A stretch of 64,000 nucleotides of DNA from Isoetes taiwanensis (GCA_021234155.1 JAJEKV010000034.1:5814028-5878027); one strand, 5' to 3'. Shown: positions 34,107 through 47,387, counted from the first letter of the stretch. The notes: a model not told the origin generated them from the sequence alone. Program-made: numbers and translations.

Positions 34107-37046
34107 GCCAGAAATCCCAAGTTTACTACAATGAGTTCCTGCATCTGCATAGAAGCCTATATGAGTCTACAGATAATTCTAAAGTTTTGAAGAAATGACC
34201 AAAATTTACCCTGATTTGTGATAATAAAATCATTTGAAGGGAACAACCTACAGCCATGTATTTATTCAGGAAAGAGACATTGGTTATTAAGGGATCTCCA
34301 AGGATTGCATGAGATAATAACAAAAGAAAGGACAACAGCCTGAACCATCAAAGTAGAAAAAGAGACTAGGAATGGCCTCTTCAAGCTACCTTCAAGCTGG
34401 GTTGTTTGGCAGTTTGATCTTCATGTTTGGATGAATTATTTTGCACTGATGCATTGAAGTGTTTCTTCTATATGCCACTGCAAACAACTTGAGATGTTTG
34501 TCCAGGGATCTTTCAAAAGCCAGCACCATACATCAATTATTGAGAGGATTACGCTAACGAGTGAACGCACGCACATTATAGAAGCATAATTATTGCGGGA
34601 ATATGGGCATATGCCTAACTCCTACCTGCAAGAACCTTTTGGCAAAGGATCAGGATGCACAAATGAGCTGGAGGATTGATTGGGCTCACATGGGGCATAA
34701 CTCCATTTGCCTTTTTCCCCTGCAGGTAATGATGGGCAAATTTGTGGGTGCTTTTGGATGTAGTTTTATGAAGCTCTAGGCATATTGAGAAGTATTGAAC
34801 AATGCTATAAAACTTGTGAATCTTGACACCACAGCACTTATTGGCTTGGTATCAGGATTTAGCAATGGAAGTGCACAAGTTTTAGCACAATATAATAACC
34901 AAGGACTGGAACAATGATTTGGAATCCATGGACATATCTTTAAGAGCCAGATACGTAATAATAACCAAATACAACATAATCTCTAAAGAACTTATCATTA
35001 ATTATTCACTTTTGCACTTAGCCTAGCACCCTGGCATTTCAAAAGCATTGTTTGGTTGCATTGCAACATCTTTAATCCACATTGCTTAATGCCCACTATT
35101 TGGCAGTGTATGTCGGACAATTTTTCACAATATAGTGCACATGCCATTTTTCACAGTACACAATACACACATGTAAAAGAATGTTATATTTCCATTGTTG
35201 CTAAGCATTGAATAAGCAAAGCCATTGAACAAAAGAGACACGAGTATATAATGCCCCGCTATCACTTGCCTTTCGAGCATTGATTGACTATAGCCATAAT
35301 AAGCAGGCATAGGCTTTTGCATTACGTCCTCAAAAATCTCTTTCAGTTGCTGCAAGTGTTCCTATAGACGATGAACTATTCGACATCTTCTAAGTTCATA
35401 TTGCAAGACTGCGTGTTAGATCTATATTGTAAACAATGATACAAAATCTAAAGAGTAAATGCACAAAATCCTTTATAAGTCTAAAGTAGAACTTTAGTTA
35501 TTTCATTCTTGAAACTATGGAGTGTATGTTTGCTTTCATTGGTGTCCTTTGCACATGAAATGCCATTGAAGCCATGCACAATTCGAATTGTGCCACATGG
35601 CAGAATCTTTGTTTGAATGAAGGGTGCCACATGGGACCATTGAACAATGGGTGTCTATCTGTCTTCCATGCCAAGGTGTGAGCATTTACAGTAGAAATGT
35701 TGAACTTGAGCTTATGGGCATTTTGACATAATCCAGGCTCATTAACATTTGTACAAATTCCAAAATTAATATTCCTTAATCTTTTCGCACCAATCCAACA
35801 TTTGCCTTCAATTTATGCCTGATGGAAAGCCCAGCAACGCTGGGCACTTTTTCTAGTGATGCTCATAAGCCAGGTGTCCATTATTTTGAGGTGTTTGATT
35901 CTTTGTTTTATGCAACAACAATACTTATGGAGCATCTCAAAAGGAAGTCAAACTCTCTCAAAGGTTGAGGCATATTTGTTGGATATCCCAGAAATCACAA
36001 GGGCTGGAAAATGTACGATCCACAGTCAATTCAAGTATTTGCGTCCAGAATGAAAGCAACTTACGTCAACTTTACCAGCTAGGAGCTTACTAGCTGAACA
36101 AAGCTTTAGCACCTTATTCCTGTAAAGTAATTGAACCAGTTTCATATGGTGTAAGTATTTTATTAAAGTAGAATAGTTGATTTCTTCGAACGAACCAGCT
36201 CAAAACGTAAAGAGACAGTGTCAAAAGAAGATGATTGATAGAAACAAGCAGCACTTGGTCAACTTATGCTTCCCAAAATTTTCACATCCAAGCTCACCGT
36301 GAGGAATTTTGTGTACTGTTGGAAAGTCGTTTGAAATCTAAACCAAGCGACCATGTGCTTGAAACATTCTCAAAGCTTCGACAGACGGCATAGCCTCAAT
36401 CTCACTCGAATGCACAAGACGTATGAGGCCAGATTCAAATCATTTTATGAAATTCAAAAGACATTCTGGCATTAGTATATACTAACTACACCGCCCTGTT
36501 CAATAAATTCAAATTCAATAATGCAAATATCAGCAGAATTAGATGTGATTCAATCTTGAAGAATGTCAGTGAGGTGTGGCACGTATGTGTTTGTATATAT
36601 GACATATTTGACTACTTGCAGTATGTGCTACTTTTGATTCATACACTAATATTCAAATGGACAAGTTAAAGTATTTAACAATTTTCAACTTTTTGCTGAT
36701 TATTTTAGATGAGTTTCTAAATAAGATGGTTTGTTTATTAGTTCATCGCAGACATCCTTGCTTAACCTTTATTAAGAGATGCATTTATCTCCTCAATTTG
36801 TAGTTTGCCTTCCATGTTTCAAAGTGTGTGCATTTAGGTTCAACATTATGGTACATTTGCATTTAGTCCACAAGGGCACGCTAACATTTTTCTACCCTTA
36901 AACCTTTAAGCCTAATTAGAAAATAAAGTCTCAATGCCTAATTAGTGTGGTCGTCGGGCGCCACTGAACAGCAGGTCGGTCGCAGCAGAAAACAAAGGGA
37001 AAAATTTTTCCCTTTTGCGTGGAGTTTTTTTTTCATTCAAAACTTA
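34107..37046. other. About 2.9 kb without a recognised gene
   Basis: AT-rich, with short unsupported frames on both strands (for example 35125-35355). I see no mobile-element signature. GGGAAAAATTTTTCCC at about 36998-37013 is a palindrome just before the next repeat element. Confidence 0.35.
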
Positions 37047-37180
37047 ATACGGCCGTATTCTGGCCCGTATTCCCTGGAATACGGGCGTATTCTATTTCGA
37101 CAATTCCTTACGGCGTATTCATTTTTAATTTACGTACTCGCCGTATTCTAAAGAGAATACGGCCGTATTCTATTTCCATG
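37047..37180. repeat. Small inverted-repeat element built from a CCGTATTC word
   Basis: AATACGGCCGTATTCT stands at both ends in inverted orientation, and CCGTATTC or GAATACGG is repeated within. Architecture and length match the element at 1033-1196, whose word is CCGTTTTC. No protein is encoded. No target-site duplication was found. Confidence 0.55.
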
Positions 37181-37211
37181 ATGGAAATAGCATTCCACTG
37201 ATATGTTTGAG

Positions 37212-37382
37212 TCCAGTTTTTTGGGTTGCCCCTAAGGGGAAAACCCTCATCCATGTGGGTTTGTGGCATATTCCAAGTATATGTCAGTATATGCTCGAAA
37301 ACATGACTTTGAAGTGTGATTTAAGCCATTTCACTCTCGGGTCACGGAGGGCAACCCTCCGTGCGCAGCACCTTGTTTAACA
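37212..37382 (+). repeat. Composite of two dispersed repeat modules
   Basis: The left part (37212-37285) matches 26986-27060 and ends in a GGCATAT...ATATG near-palindrome. The right part (37293-37382) matches 1471-1560 and contains GGAGGGCAACCCTCCGTGCG. The two parts occur separately elsewhere, so they may be modules of one longer element that is intact only here. Confidence 0.5.
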
Positions 37383-37534
37383 CTGTATAACTTCCACAAA
37401 TTTCTTCATATCCTTAGTTTCAAAACCCTGCCAGAGAAATAGAAAGGAGTTTTGCCTCCTTGGTTTGAAATCTTGCCTGAAGAAATCTCGCCTGAATCCT
37501 CCTTGGGACAACCCAATAAAAATGGGAACATTAG

Positions 37535-37640
37535 GTTTTTACTAGCAAAAAGGTGGCAAGAAAAATGCGTGGCAAAGGTTTTGACTAGCAAAAAGGTGGC
37601 AAGAAAACTACGTGGCAAAGGTTTTTACTAGCAAAAAGGT
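37535..37640 (+). repeat. Tandem repeat, about 2.5 copies, period about 43 bp
   Basis: The unit contains TTTACTAGCAAAAAGGTGGC followed by AAGAAAAcTACGTGGCAAAGG. It ends shortly before a TATAAAT-like sequence (about 37650-37656) and the ORF at 37706, so it may be part of that gene's promoter region. Confidence 0.7.
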
Positions 37641-37705
37641 ATGTTCTCTTATAAATGTATGTAGCCTAGAAAACGAACGCACCATAGCAAAGGAGAAGCA
37701 AAAAG

Positions 37706-38218
37706 ATGAAAGAAATATTATGTAGCAGGAAGCGGTCGGCGGTGGAAGCCATGGAGGAATTTTCGCAAGCATGTCAGACTCTTGAAGTTTGGGTGAAATT
37801 TAACAGAGAAAGATCTCTGCTGGGAAAGGTAGCAGCCCGATTTGATGAAGGAGTGCAGGGCCAAGTGTCTAAGAAGCCCGGGGCACTGGATTCTCAGAAA
37901 AATGCAGAAACGATGGATTCCGTTCCAAAAGCTATGGTAGCAGTCTGCTATGATGAAGGAGTACGAGCTTTGATGGAAAACGCAGAAACGATTAATGCTC
38001 ATAGAATTGGGTCGAAGAAGACGTCCTTTTGCAAGGAGAAGATTGTGCCAGCACAAAATTTAGCTGTAAAAAAATCTTGCCAACAAAAATTAGCTGCCCC
38101 ATCCCGTCAGAAAATGGAGATAGTCAAGACATCTGCTTCTAAAAAGCTCAATTCTTCATTGCATAGAAGGGTGAGGCCATTGCCATCCATAATAGGGTCA
38201 TGGAAAGCAATTTTATAA
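37706..38218 (+). CDS. Hypothetical protein, 170 aa, basic
   Basis: I do not recognise this protein. The frame starts MKEILCSRKRSAVEAMEEF and ends GSWKAIL. It is lysine-rich in its second half (about residues 105-165) with no membrane segment or signal peptide. Two units resemble each other: FDEGVQ...NAETMDS (about 46-72) and YDEGVR...NAETINA (about 82-97). A TATAAAT-like box stands about 50 bp upstream, and a 43-bp tandem repeat lies before that. The segment coding for VSKKPGALDSQKNAETMDS has a diverged, stop-containing copy at 21713-21780, so either the ORF is part of a repeat family or a piece of it was copied. Confidence 0.4.
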   Translation: MKEILCSRKRSAVEAMEEFSQACQTLEVWVKFNRERSLLGKVAARFDEGVQGQVSKKPGALDSQKNAETMDSVPKAMVAVCYDEGVRALMENAETINAHRIGSKKTSFCKEKIVPAQNLAVKKSCQQKLAAPSRQKMEIVKTSASKKLNSSLHRRVRPLPSIIGSWKAIL

Positions 38219-39987
38219 AGGACTTGTTTTTTGTATATGCATTTTATATGATGAGGTGATAGACTCGAATTTCAGATTGCTTAGGGAACCTATCATATTG
38301 TTTTTTTTTTTAAGATGTTATCTCTATGGCAACCATTGTAGAAATACATATAGCTAGGAACATGTTATTTTGCGCTCATGACCTTCGTTAACGTTAGGTA
38401 TCTTATTGTAAATGAGGATATATTTCACTTTAGTGTAAGAGGGCTCTTTCACGTAAGGAACATCGAGGCCAACGAGGGTCGATTATGTAAAAACCTTCTT
38501 TGAGGTAAGATGGGCCCAACATGAGTTGACTTAGGTAAGCCTCAAAATTCTACAAATATATCAAAATCTTATAAATAACTTTGCTCTTGTTAGGAATCTA
38601 TGTTTCAATTACAAATAAATAAGCAATATGGAATGAATAGTATCGAATGAACTGTAACTTCAGTCAAAACCAAGCAACTCAACTTTGATCGATTACAGAT
38701 GAGGTTATCAGGCTTCAATTAGGCCGATTCTCTAGGCACAATTGTAGAGATGTTTTAAGAGCAAACTTCCATCATCTACACATAGATAATTCTTTTTATG
38801 AAGATTCGATTCTTTTGTGCTCTTATCCCTCTATTGACACGTAACTATCTTCTTACCTTTTATTGATACGTAACTATCTTTTTTCCTGGGTACAAAATAA
38901 CGGTTAGATTTTGGGTTGTTTTTTAGTTACTTCTGAGCTGGCATAAGCATGTGCCCAACATGATTGTATTTCAATGTCTGGGCAAATTCATGGCAAAAAT
39001 TTGATACATTCTGGGTATGAAAAGACGGCAATTAGCGATCTGATTGCAAAAGGATCGAGATGTCAATTCAAACGAGGCAAAATTAATTATTTGTGTAACC
39101 TACAGTTGCAAAATCTGATGAAATTGGTTCAAATTCAAGAATCTGTCTCGGCTTTTCCACATGCTTGAAGAAATCAGTATCTTAACCAAATCCGGCATCT
39201 GAAGGATAAATACACAAAGGATTAGAAAGACAAAAGCCCTATTGCTGGTTCCTAAGAAATAGAGTGTCCAGTTCAAAAATCACGATTTAGTCATGATTTT
39301 TGCATATGCTCAATAGGTCATTTTCTTGATTCAAAGGGAAACTTATCCTGATGCATGAACTGGCCGCAGTAAGCCTGCTATACAAGAATCGATTTCCATG
39401 GAAATAAGCCGACCATAGTTGGCAGATCACGCGTTAACCTCAATTTCCTAACGGGAGACGATGCTCCCAAAGATCAACCTGACGCCGTCTGATTCACACG
39501 TAGCATTCATCAAGAGATAATACCCAATCCGTTTGGCTTTACTTTCCAGCCCCTATTTTTGCACATGGTCAACTTTATGTTGCTCTCTCAAGGTGCAATT
39601 CTCAGGCAGGAATTAAAATTGCTATTATAGAAACATCACGTCAAGGTGCATTACAAAAAGACCACCGAATGTACAATCTGAATGTTGTATATAAAGAAGC
39701 ACTTATATAGATAGTCGTTAAAATATATTTGATACCTTTCTCATCCTTGTATGTCTTATCAGCCATCTAAGGGCCTCTCCCTCTTGTCGATTGTCCGACC
39801 CACCATTTTTGCTTCTTTTACTTGTCTTAGATTTTTCATCTTCATTGTTTTATTAGGTTGGTTCCTATTGAGTGCAACTAGGCTTTAGAAAAAATAATTG
39901 CAAGCGACTGCCAATGGACGAATATACGATGAGAAGACGGAGATAAGATGCAAATGAGTAAAAGCCTTCATATATACCAGTCGTCCA
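38219..39987. other. About 1.8 kb without a recognised gene
   Basis: Contains a T-run (about 38300-38312) and short frames without family motifs. No repeats stand out. Confidence 0.35.
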
Positions 39988-40277
39988 ACCGTAAAGTCAG
40001 GGAGCCCTAGATCCAGCCCGCTCGACCAATGGCGCCCCGCCACGTGGCAGCAATTTTTTTTAAGAATGTTGCCCTGCCTCACATTCTGCTTGCACCTTAT
40101 TCTGTTCTACGGCCGTTGGATGCGCGACACATGGTGCTGGATCCAGGGCCCCGTGACTTGACGTTGTACGAATGGCCCTGCGGCTTCAATTCTAGCAAGT
40201 CAGGCAAGCCTCCGTGTTGCTGCGCGTCATTCAGCCTTCCTCGCCAGAATTGAAGGCGCAGGGCCATTCCTGCATAC
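39988..40277 (-). mobile_element. Hairpin-plus-segment module C
   Basis: On the minus strand, a hairpin (about 40166-40277) is followed by a segment (39988-40165). The hairpin arms share GAATGGCCCTGCG and CTTCAATTCT. The loop at 40208-40228 reads GACGCGCAGCAACACGGAGG on the minus strand. The segment ends are inverted copies containing GTAAAGTCAGGGAGCCCTAG-like and GTCAAGTCACGGGGCCCTGG-like blocks followed by ATCCAGC. CCACGTGGCA lies at 40040-40049, about 52 bp from the outer end, the same spacing as in modules A and B. No protein is encoded. Confidence 0.7.
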
Positions 40278-40802
40278 GGATTGCTGCCTTTGTTTTGTCC
40301 TTTAACGGATCAACAGGTGACGAAGGAGCAAACAACTGATCAAGCAGTCGGTGAAGATCTAGTCGGTTTCTGAGCAGAAGAGTACTGCAGTCGCATGGGA
40401 ACAGTCTTTTTCGCACTTCAACCTCAACCTCACTGTTTTGCGGTCAGGTCACGGTCATGGGAACGTCGCCTCAATCCTGTGGATCTGCAGGTGCGAAGGA
40501 ATTCTAATTCAATGCAATTTTGCTCCGGAGTTCTAACCTAAGAAGCATAATCTGAGCAGAATATTCGCAGAACTATTCGCCCACTAATAGCCTAAGGTGA
40601 CAACGTCATATCTGCCGCTGCCACATCAGCCCCTGCATCTATCTAACAAATAAATTAAAATGGATTAGCGATCTTTCTAGTTTTCTTTTGTAAACGCAAG
40701 GAATTCCAGACTGTCCTTAGGCCCTTGAATCCGGCTCTGCGTTCTCGCCTTCCATTCAAATTTGTCTAATCTGATGTAGAAACTGCAAATTCTGACTTTG
40801 CC

Positions 40803-41932
40803 ATGATGCAAAAGTGGTTAAAACTCGGGAAGGGGGCTTCCAGCAGCGATAGCACAGTAGAAGGCGGAGATGGCCCATCCTTGTTGGCAGATTGGAAGTC
40901 TTATACCAGGACTCAAGATACGAACCAGGATCCGGAGGCTGCAACTGGGTTTTTGAAATCTATGAATGAAAGTGTGAAGGGCGCATTCAACACGTAAGTC
41001 AACTTCTTTCCATCAGAGATCTCTTTCCAATTCCGAATTCTTTCGGTCTTTCTTTACACTTAACATTAGGGTTGTACAATTCCTTTTTTTATTTTATAAT
41101 TGCTAGTTTAGGGTTACTCTAATTTTCTGAACCTAATACCTTGCATTTACATTTTTGCTGTACAACCTCAGATTTGCTCTTAAGATCAAGTTTGTATGGT
41201 TTCTGAACTGTTTTTGTGGTTTCTGCTCTCTTTGTTTATAGCGTATCTCAAGGTGTGCGTGAATTGCCTGGCAATGTGCAGTCTGCAACAAATCTTCCAT
41301 CACGGACAGCAATTACATATTTTGCCATCTTGCTGTCAATGGGATTCTTCTTCATTTTCCTCTCGTTTATTATATTTCTTCCTGTCATTGTGCTGGTTCC
41401 AGCAAAATTTGCATCTTGTTTTACCATTGGTGCCATTTCAGTTATGGCAGCATTTTTTGCATTGAAGGGTCCTAAAGTTCAATTTCTTCACATGATGTCA
41501 AGAGAGGTGAGATTCTTGATTCCAGATTTTAGAGCAGAGAATTTTCATAATTTGTCTTTACTGTTATATCTTTCATATGGCAATTGCTTATCTTGGCATT
41601 GTTCATGTACCAACTCTGTACTACGGGAATTCTGTGTGCTTGCAGAGATTACCTTTTACTGTGGCTTTTATTGGTAGCATGGCAGGCACAATTTTTGCAT
41701 CCATGGTTCTAAAGAGTTACTTACTTTCGCTACTGTTTGCCATCGTAGAGGTAAAACAGCACCCTTATTCAGCATGATTGTTGAAATTTACCTTTATGCC
41801 TTGATGCGTGCCAATTTGCAGGTCTTTGCATTGCTTTATTATGTGTTGTCATATTTTCCGGGTGGCACTTCTGGAATGAATTTCCTTACTTCTATGATAA
41901 AGTCATCAATTATGCGGTGTTTCGGTCAATGA
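40803..41932 (+). CDS. SFT2-like vesicle transport protein, four exons
   Basis: SFT2/Got1-type proteins are four-helix Golgi and endosome membrane proteins that help vesicles fuse. Exons 40803-40993, 41242-41506, 41646-41750 and 41822-41932 join in frame with GT/AG borders to give 223 residues. The start is the first of two adjacent ATGs. The N-terminal about 80 residues are soluble and include SLLADWKSY and GVRELPGNVQSA. Hydrophobic segments follow (about residues 87-110, 116-134, 155-170 and 175-200). Diagnostic blocks are FFALKGPK, RLPFTVAFIGSMAGTI and SYFPGG, and the protein ends IMRCFGQ, as plant SFT2 proteins do with MRCFGR. All splice sites are normal and no stop interrupts it, so it is probably active. 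Confidence 0.9.
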
Positions 41933-43329
41933 AATTTCAGCAGGCCATTCGTTGGCAATTATTTGGAGTCTGTGGACTTCAATTTATGCGAAATTAGAAG
42001 GCTTTCAGAATCGGCTCTGGCATGTTTTGCATATGATTTTTAGCATATCCCTTGCTGTCCTGTCCATATAGCTAAAAGTGCATGGGTATGGATGTTGAAG
42101 TGATGTTAGCTCCTTCTCTCATAAGAGCTTGTATAGGATGTGCCTTGTTTAATCAGAGTATCGGAGGATTTCATGCATCATCACTGAAGAATTTGACACT
42201 GGCCTTTATATGAAATCATGATAGCAGACTGTCACATGCAATGTATTCTCTGCTTCCTTCTTGTTCAAGTGTTCATTAGATCTTTAATAGAGGAAATGTC
42301 AAAAGCCCGGGGCATTCTATATCAAAATAATCATTAATCTTCCCTTATAGATATCTGCTACTAATTTATAACTTTCAGAGCTTTGAAAGTAATTTATAGT
42401 CTCATCAAAGAGTAGGTGTAATTGTAACTGCCAGACCCGTATGTTAATAATTAGATCTCTAGCATGTCCAGTTTTCTCTATTTTGACAATCATTTAACAA
42501 ATAAATATCGTACCCTGTTAACAACATTAGATATACTTCTCACGGTTGAGGAGTTGAACCTGGGGAATGGTCCGGTCCATTTTTGCAATATGTACCTTCG
42601 CATCAACTGGTGTAAAGGTTCCATTTCTATGTCATATCAGAGTTGGCCAGCCCCAATTGTTCTGCATTCTTTGGTGTGTCCATTTCTGGTAGATGTGCCA
42701 CAAAATCTATCTTGAGCCCTGTTACTTCAGTTTTCTATCCAGAAACTTACTCTTTCCTTTCTTGGACTCGTACATTGGAAGCTTCTACTTCTTTGAATGC
42801 CATATGTATATGAAATTGTGAGAACTTTGTAGAGCTTTCAATTCATAGTCTTCTTCGTAGATTCTTCTTCCATGGCAGTTAGCAATCTAGTCCAATCTTT
42901 AAAATTTGCAATGTTACAACGATCGATCCATGGTTCTCTTTAATTTTTTAGTCCTTGTTTAAGATCCATATTAAGGAAGTCAACCACACAACCAAGCCTA
43001 GTAGATGGATCTTTAATTCCAGCTCAGGTTGGCAATTCTGTGTATAATTCTTTGGTTTCACTTATTGCGTTGTCCATATCTTCCTTGTTCAGTCTGATAG
43101 TCTATTGTAATAAGTTTTTATAAGGAGACCCCTTGATTCTGATAACATGGACCGGTATAGCTGCATATTGTTGGTTTGTTGTTGGCTATGTCACCCTTAT
43201 ATAAAGGAAACAATTCTATTTGTGGCTTATGGACATTTCAAAGATGCATTTTGAACCATAAAAAAACTTTCTGAATGTCTTTTTATTGATTTTAGTTGTA
43301 TCATTAAAATTGCAAATTCCGTAGCAGCA
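41933..43329. other. 3' flank of the SFT2 gene, no further gene seen
   Basis: Probably includes the 3' UTR. Nothing else is recognised before the LINE relic. Confidence 0.35.
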
Positions 43330-45130
43330 CATTTAGATGGCATGTAGCAGAGCTGCTTAAATGGGCGGGGCCACCCATAGTGCCCAACCAAACTGCATTG
43401 TTCAACATGACGTTACAAGAAGGCTTTCCCGCACAGTGGATCACTAGCAGGGTTGTTTCCATCTACAAGGCAGGTGACCCTCACTAAGGCAGGTGACCCT
43501 CATTGCCCAGCCAATTATTGAACAATCGTGGTTAGTCCACTATTTGCAAAACTGCTAGTTGGCATTCTCGAGCAACAGTTGATGATGTGGGCAGAGGCGG
43601 CAAAGATACAAGCCTCATACAGGCAGGATTTAGGCCCAGATACTCAACCATTAATCATACTTTACATTGCGGACCTGATTGAAGATAGCAAGAATTGCTG
43701 ACAGGACTTGTATTGCCATTATGTTGATTTTGCAAAGGCCTTTGACATTGTGCCTTGAGAAAAGATGTGGGATTGAGACAGTTGGGGATCCCTATGGATC
43801 TGCAATCCGGCCTACAGGCCGTATGAACATGCTCAGGCCAACTGACATCATCAAGTCAACGATTCAACATTAGTATTGGGGTATGCTAGGGATGCCTGCT
43901 CTCTCCAACATTGTTTGGTGTGATCAATTAGAAGGTTAGCTTATTCAACATGGAGGCAACGGAGCTCAGCTCATGCACCAGATCATTAGGAAGCTCATAA
44001 ACACTGGCGATGTGGATCTCTTAGCTTGCACTCTAGATGAAATACAGTGCCATTTGGATGCCCTTGACGCTTTTTGATGGGCCATTGGCATGCGCGTTAA
44101 CTTGGCCAAGACTAAGGTGCTGCTCATCTCATCCTCGCATCAGCCAAAGTCTCCCGCATTCACTTATCAGGGGCAAAAAGTGGAGGTGACATTCACCTAC
44201 AAGTATTTAGGGATGAAGTTTCTTTCTATCACATACTGGGATAGTTCTATCTGGTTGCGAGTGACAACAGACTGGAAGGCAGTGTATGCAATGCATAACA
44301 ATATTCATAAAGCAGAACTATGTGACTAGGCCCATCAGGTGCATTTGTTTAGGACCTTGGTGGAATCCTTCTATTACATGGGGTCGAAGATTGGGGCCTA
44401 ATAGTATCCCTTGACACCTGGAGTGGCTTGGAGCAGGTACAAAAAGCCTTCTTAGCTCGGGCACTTGGAATAAAATTCATATCAGATTCTTCTGCAAGAG
44501 ACATCATTTTTCTTGCCTCTCCAGAGGGCTGATTCGATCGCCACATCATCCACTTTTAGAAGGTAGCCAATATGGATAATGCTCGTCTTACTAACCTTGC
44601 TTACATTGTGACAATAGGTCTATAGCACCTCAAGGCCTGTTGGAGGGAAAAAAGAGCTCAGTGATTCTCTTGATTAAATATACAGGAGCATTGGTGCATA
44701 CACGTGCAAACAGAAGATCATTATAACTTGAGGCAGTACCTTGATGATTACTTCCTCAACAAGCTTTGAGATGCAGGTGCCCTAGAATAGGTCAAGACAT
44801 CAAACTACCAGCACTAGGTTAATCCTATGCTTGAACGGGGTCCACAATGCTATTTGAGTACACATCTGCCCATGAAGAAGCTCAGACTCATTGCTTCAAT
44901 TTACATAGCTGAAACATTGCCTCAGAATTGAGATAGATGGATTAGGGAGTCGCGTGAGGACAGGATTTGTCAGTGCTGCCAACTGGGAGTCGTTGAGGAT
45001 GAGTGCCACACTCTTCAGAACTGTCCAACATTCGATCATATCTGGACATACTATGTAGCAGTGCAAGAATATGCAAAAATGAACATTTGTTCAGCGATTA
45101 TGTATCCTATACAAAATTCTAGATAGTTCA
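43330..45130 (+). mobile_element. Heavily decayed LINE reverse transcriptase
   Basis: Pieces in several frames read EGFPAQWITSRVVSIYKAGD (about 43417), a Q-A-G-F-like block, DFAKAFD-like codons (about 43725-43745), DEIQCHLDALDAF (about 44036), AIGMRVNLAKTKVLLIS (about 44083) and FTYKYLGMKF (about 44192). These follow the order of a plant LINE reverse transcriptase and its connection. Near the end, CQLGVVEDECHTLQNCPTF (about 44981) matches the LINE end at 8377. Many stops and frameshifts show it is old. Confidence 0.75.
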
Positions 45131-47263
45131 AACCAGGCTTTTATTACTTTCTCCATCTTCAGTAGAGCCTATTACCTCTGTAGCCGTGATCGGAAAGGGA
45201 ATAGCGGTTAGTTGCCACATTGATGGGTTTAACCAGAATTGTAGATATATTTTTCTATATGGTCAGCTAATGATCAATTATTTAAAGATCATTCAAAACA
45301 GAGATAGATGTTGAGTGCTATCCAAAAAATCTAGTTCAAGTTCCTAATCTACATACCATTGTACTTTTCCTGATTGGAGACCGAGGATTTGCAGCGATGA
45401 TCAATTGCCAATCAAGCCAGTGTGTAGCTTGCCAGTATAGCCTTTCAAAGGTGGATCCAGTTGGGTGAATAAGTGATGTACTATAACAATTCTTCGGATT
45501 AAGATCCAGAATATTCAGTTATCAATATAAGAATTATTCTATAGTAATACGTCAACTCTGGAACTATACCATAAGAAATTGAAGCATTTTAAAAACCAGC
45601 TAGATTAAAGCATGAAGCATAAAAGATGGTTGAAACAAATGGAGAAATAGCATTATGATACAAGAACCTTACCATTCTTCTGTAAATAACCATCTGCACA
45701 TAGAATGGTTGCAAAGCGAATAGATAGTTCTAAAATACATAGAGTAGAATCAATCTCATTCCTCTTTGTTAATCACGATGCTCCCAACCAAAAGTATGAT
45801 CTCAAGCCATAACTTAAAGCATGCGGATGTTTTTCAACTCTTTCAATCAATTCTTTGCCTCTATTTTTAGGCTTGGGCATAACTTTTGTACATCAAAGAG
45901 CCATGAAGAAAAGAGCCTGAATCCCAATGGTATATCCATAAATACCTTGTGTCATTGTCAAACTAATAAATGAATGTTGAAGTAAAAGAATAACATGGAT
46001 GGCCTTATCATTCTTCTCTAAACAATTATCTTTAATCTCATGTTGGTTTTACATAAGCACACAAAAGTACGATCCACCAGAATCCTGAATCAACAGCGGC
46101 CACTCTGCACAATATCAGCCATCATATTGCTACTGTTATGGATTGGATTTTGCAATACCTTAAAACTGGCAGGTCTTGCTCCTTCTGCCAAGTGTAAAAC
46201 AATCAATCTTCTTTTTCCAAGCCTGTAGATGCAGTGTTTTTAGTAGAAACTTCTTCACAATTTTTGGCTCATTATTCATTATAATTGCCAAGCCACTTGG
46301 AAAAAAATCTCTGACAAACACCTAAAAAGAACATGAGATAATTAGTTAGCTAGGAAAAAAAGGGAGCGGAAATCCCAATAAATTGTTGTAATTTGTTTAC
46401 AAAACTTATAAGACTAACAGTCAAATATTTACCCACGCATCTGCAAGGATGCGAAGAGGAGCAAATAGGCTTGCTCTAGGAGTAACACTAGAAGATCTAA
46501 CAATTGGAGCAATGATTGTCATCATGTCTTGCAGTATATTTAGCCAAACTAGATGAGGATGCTGGAGGAAATAAGTCATGGATTTCTAAGGACCACTGTG
46601 TCAATGGAGCATGGTTTTATACCTGGTCCAACTATTTCTGCTTCTGTGCAACGACGGCCAAGCATGGCGGGCCAGATCTGACTTCAAGCTTGCTTTTCTG
46701 GTATGCTATGGCCATGTGGACTTCCAAACAGGGCCGCTGGAGATGATGGTTACTGACCAGGTGAAGATATGCGGATTTGGATGGAATGATTTGGCTGCAC
46801 AGGGTCGACAGACTATAATGCTGATGCGAATATGTTTTATGTCTTGTTTGCTGCCTTTCTGCTTTGTTTATGTAGACATCTTCTTTCTGAGGTTTCTTAG
46901 TAAAGCTGCTCTGTGAATCCGGAAGCTTGAAGTTTGTGAGAAAGGCTTCTTGTTGAGGCTTCTTTGTAAAGCTACTCTATGAATCCAGAAAGCTGAGTTT
47001 GTGCTTTTATGCAGTTCTATTTATCGGCCCCATGTGATAAACCATGTTACCAGCTCTGTTTCGAATGGTACAACAAAAATTGAAGCTTTGTTTCAGAAGG
47101 AGCGAACGCCAGTTTCTTTGTAGGAACATTTTTTTTTTGCTTTGCAATGGTTGCTGCCTCTGCATTTGCCACTCCTATACATATTTTTGTATGTATATAC
47201 ATACACAGGGGAGCATGCTAGTATACGGGGGTGTGAGGTGTATATTTGTGGACCCTTAGATCT
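45131..47263. other. About 2.1 kb without a recognised gene
   Basis: Frames at 46516-46916 have no family motif. No mobile-element hallmark is seen. Confidence 0.35.
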
Positions 47264-47284
47264 GGCATATTTCCAAGAATATGC
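47264..47284. repeat. GGCATAT near-palindrome
   Basis: GGCATATTTCCAAGAATATG is one of four similar near-palindromes in the window; the others are at 27038, 37265 and 56211. It lies about 100 bp upstream of module A. Confidence 0.45.
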
Positions 47285-47387
47285 TTAGATCCAATGAAAA
47301 AAAAAAACAATAGGAGTGAACAAATATGGCTAATATGTTGATGTACACGCTGATACTATTTTGGTGCTACAAATGCTTCTGCCTAAT

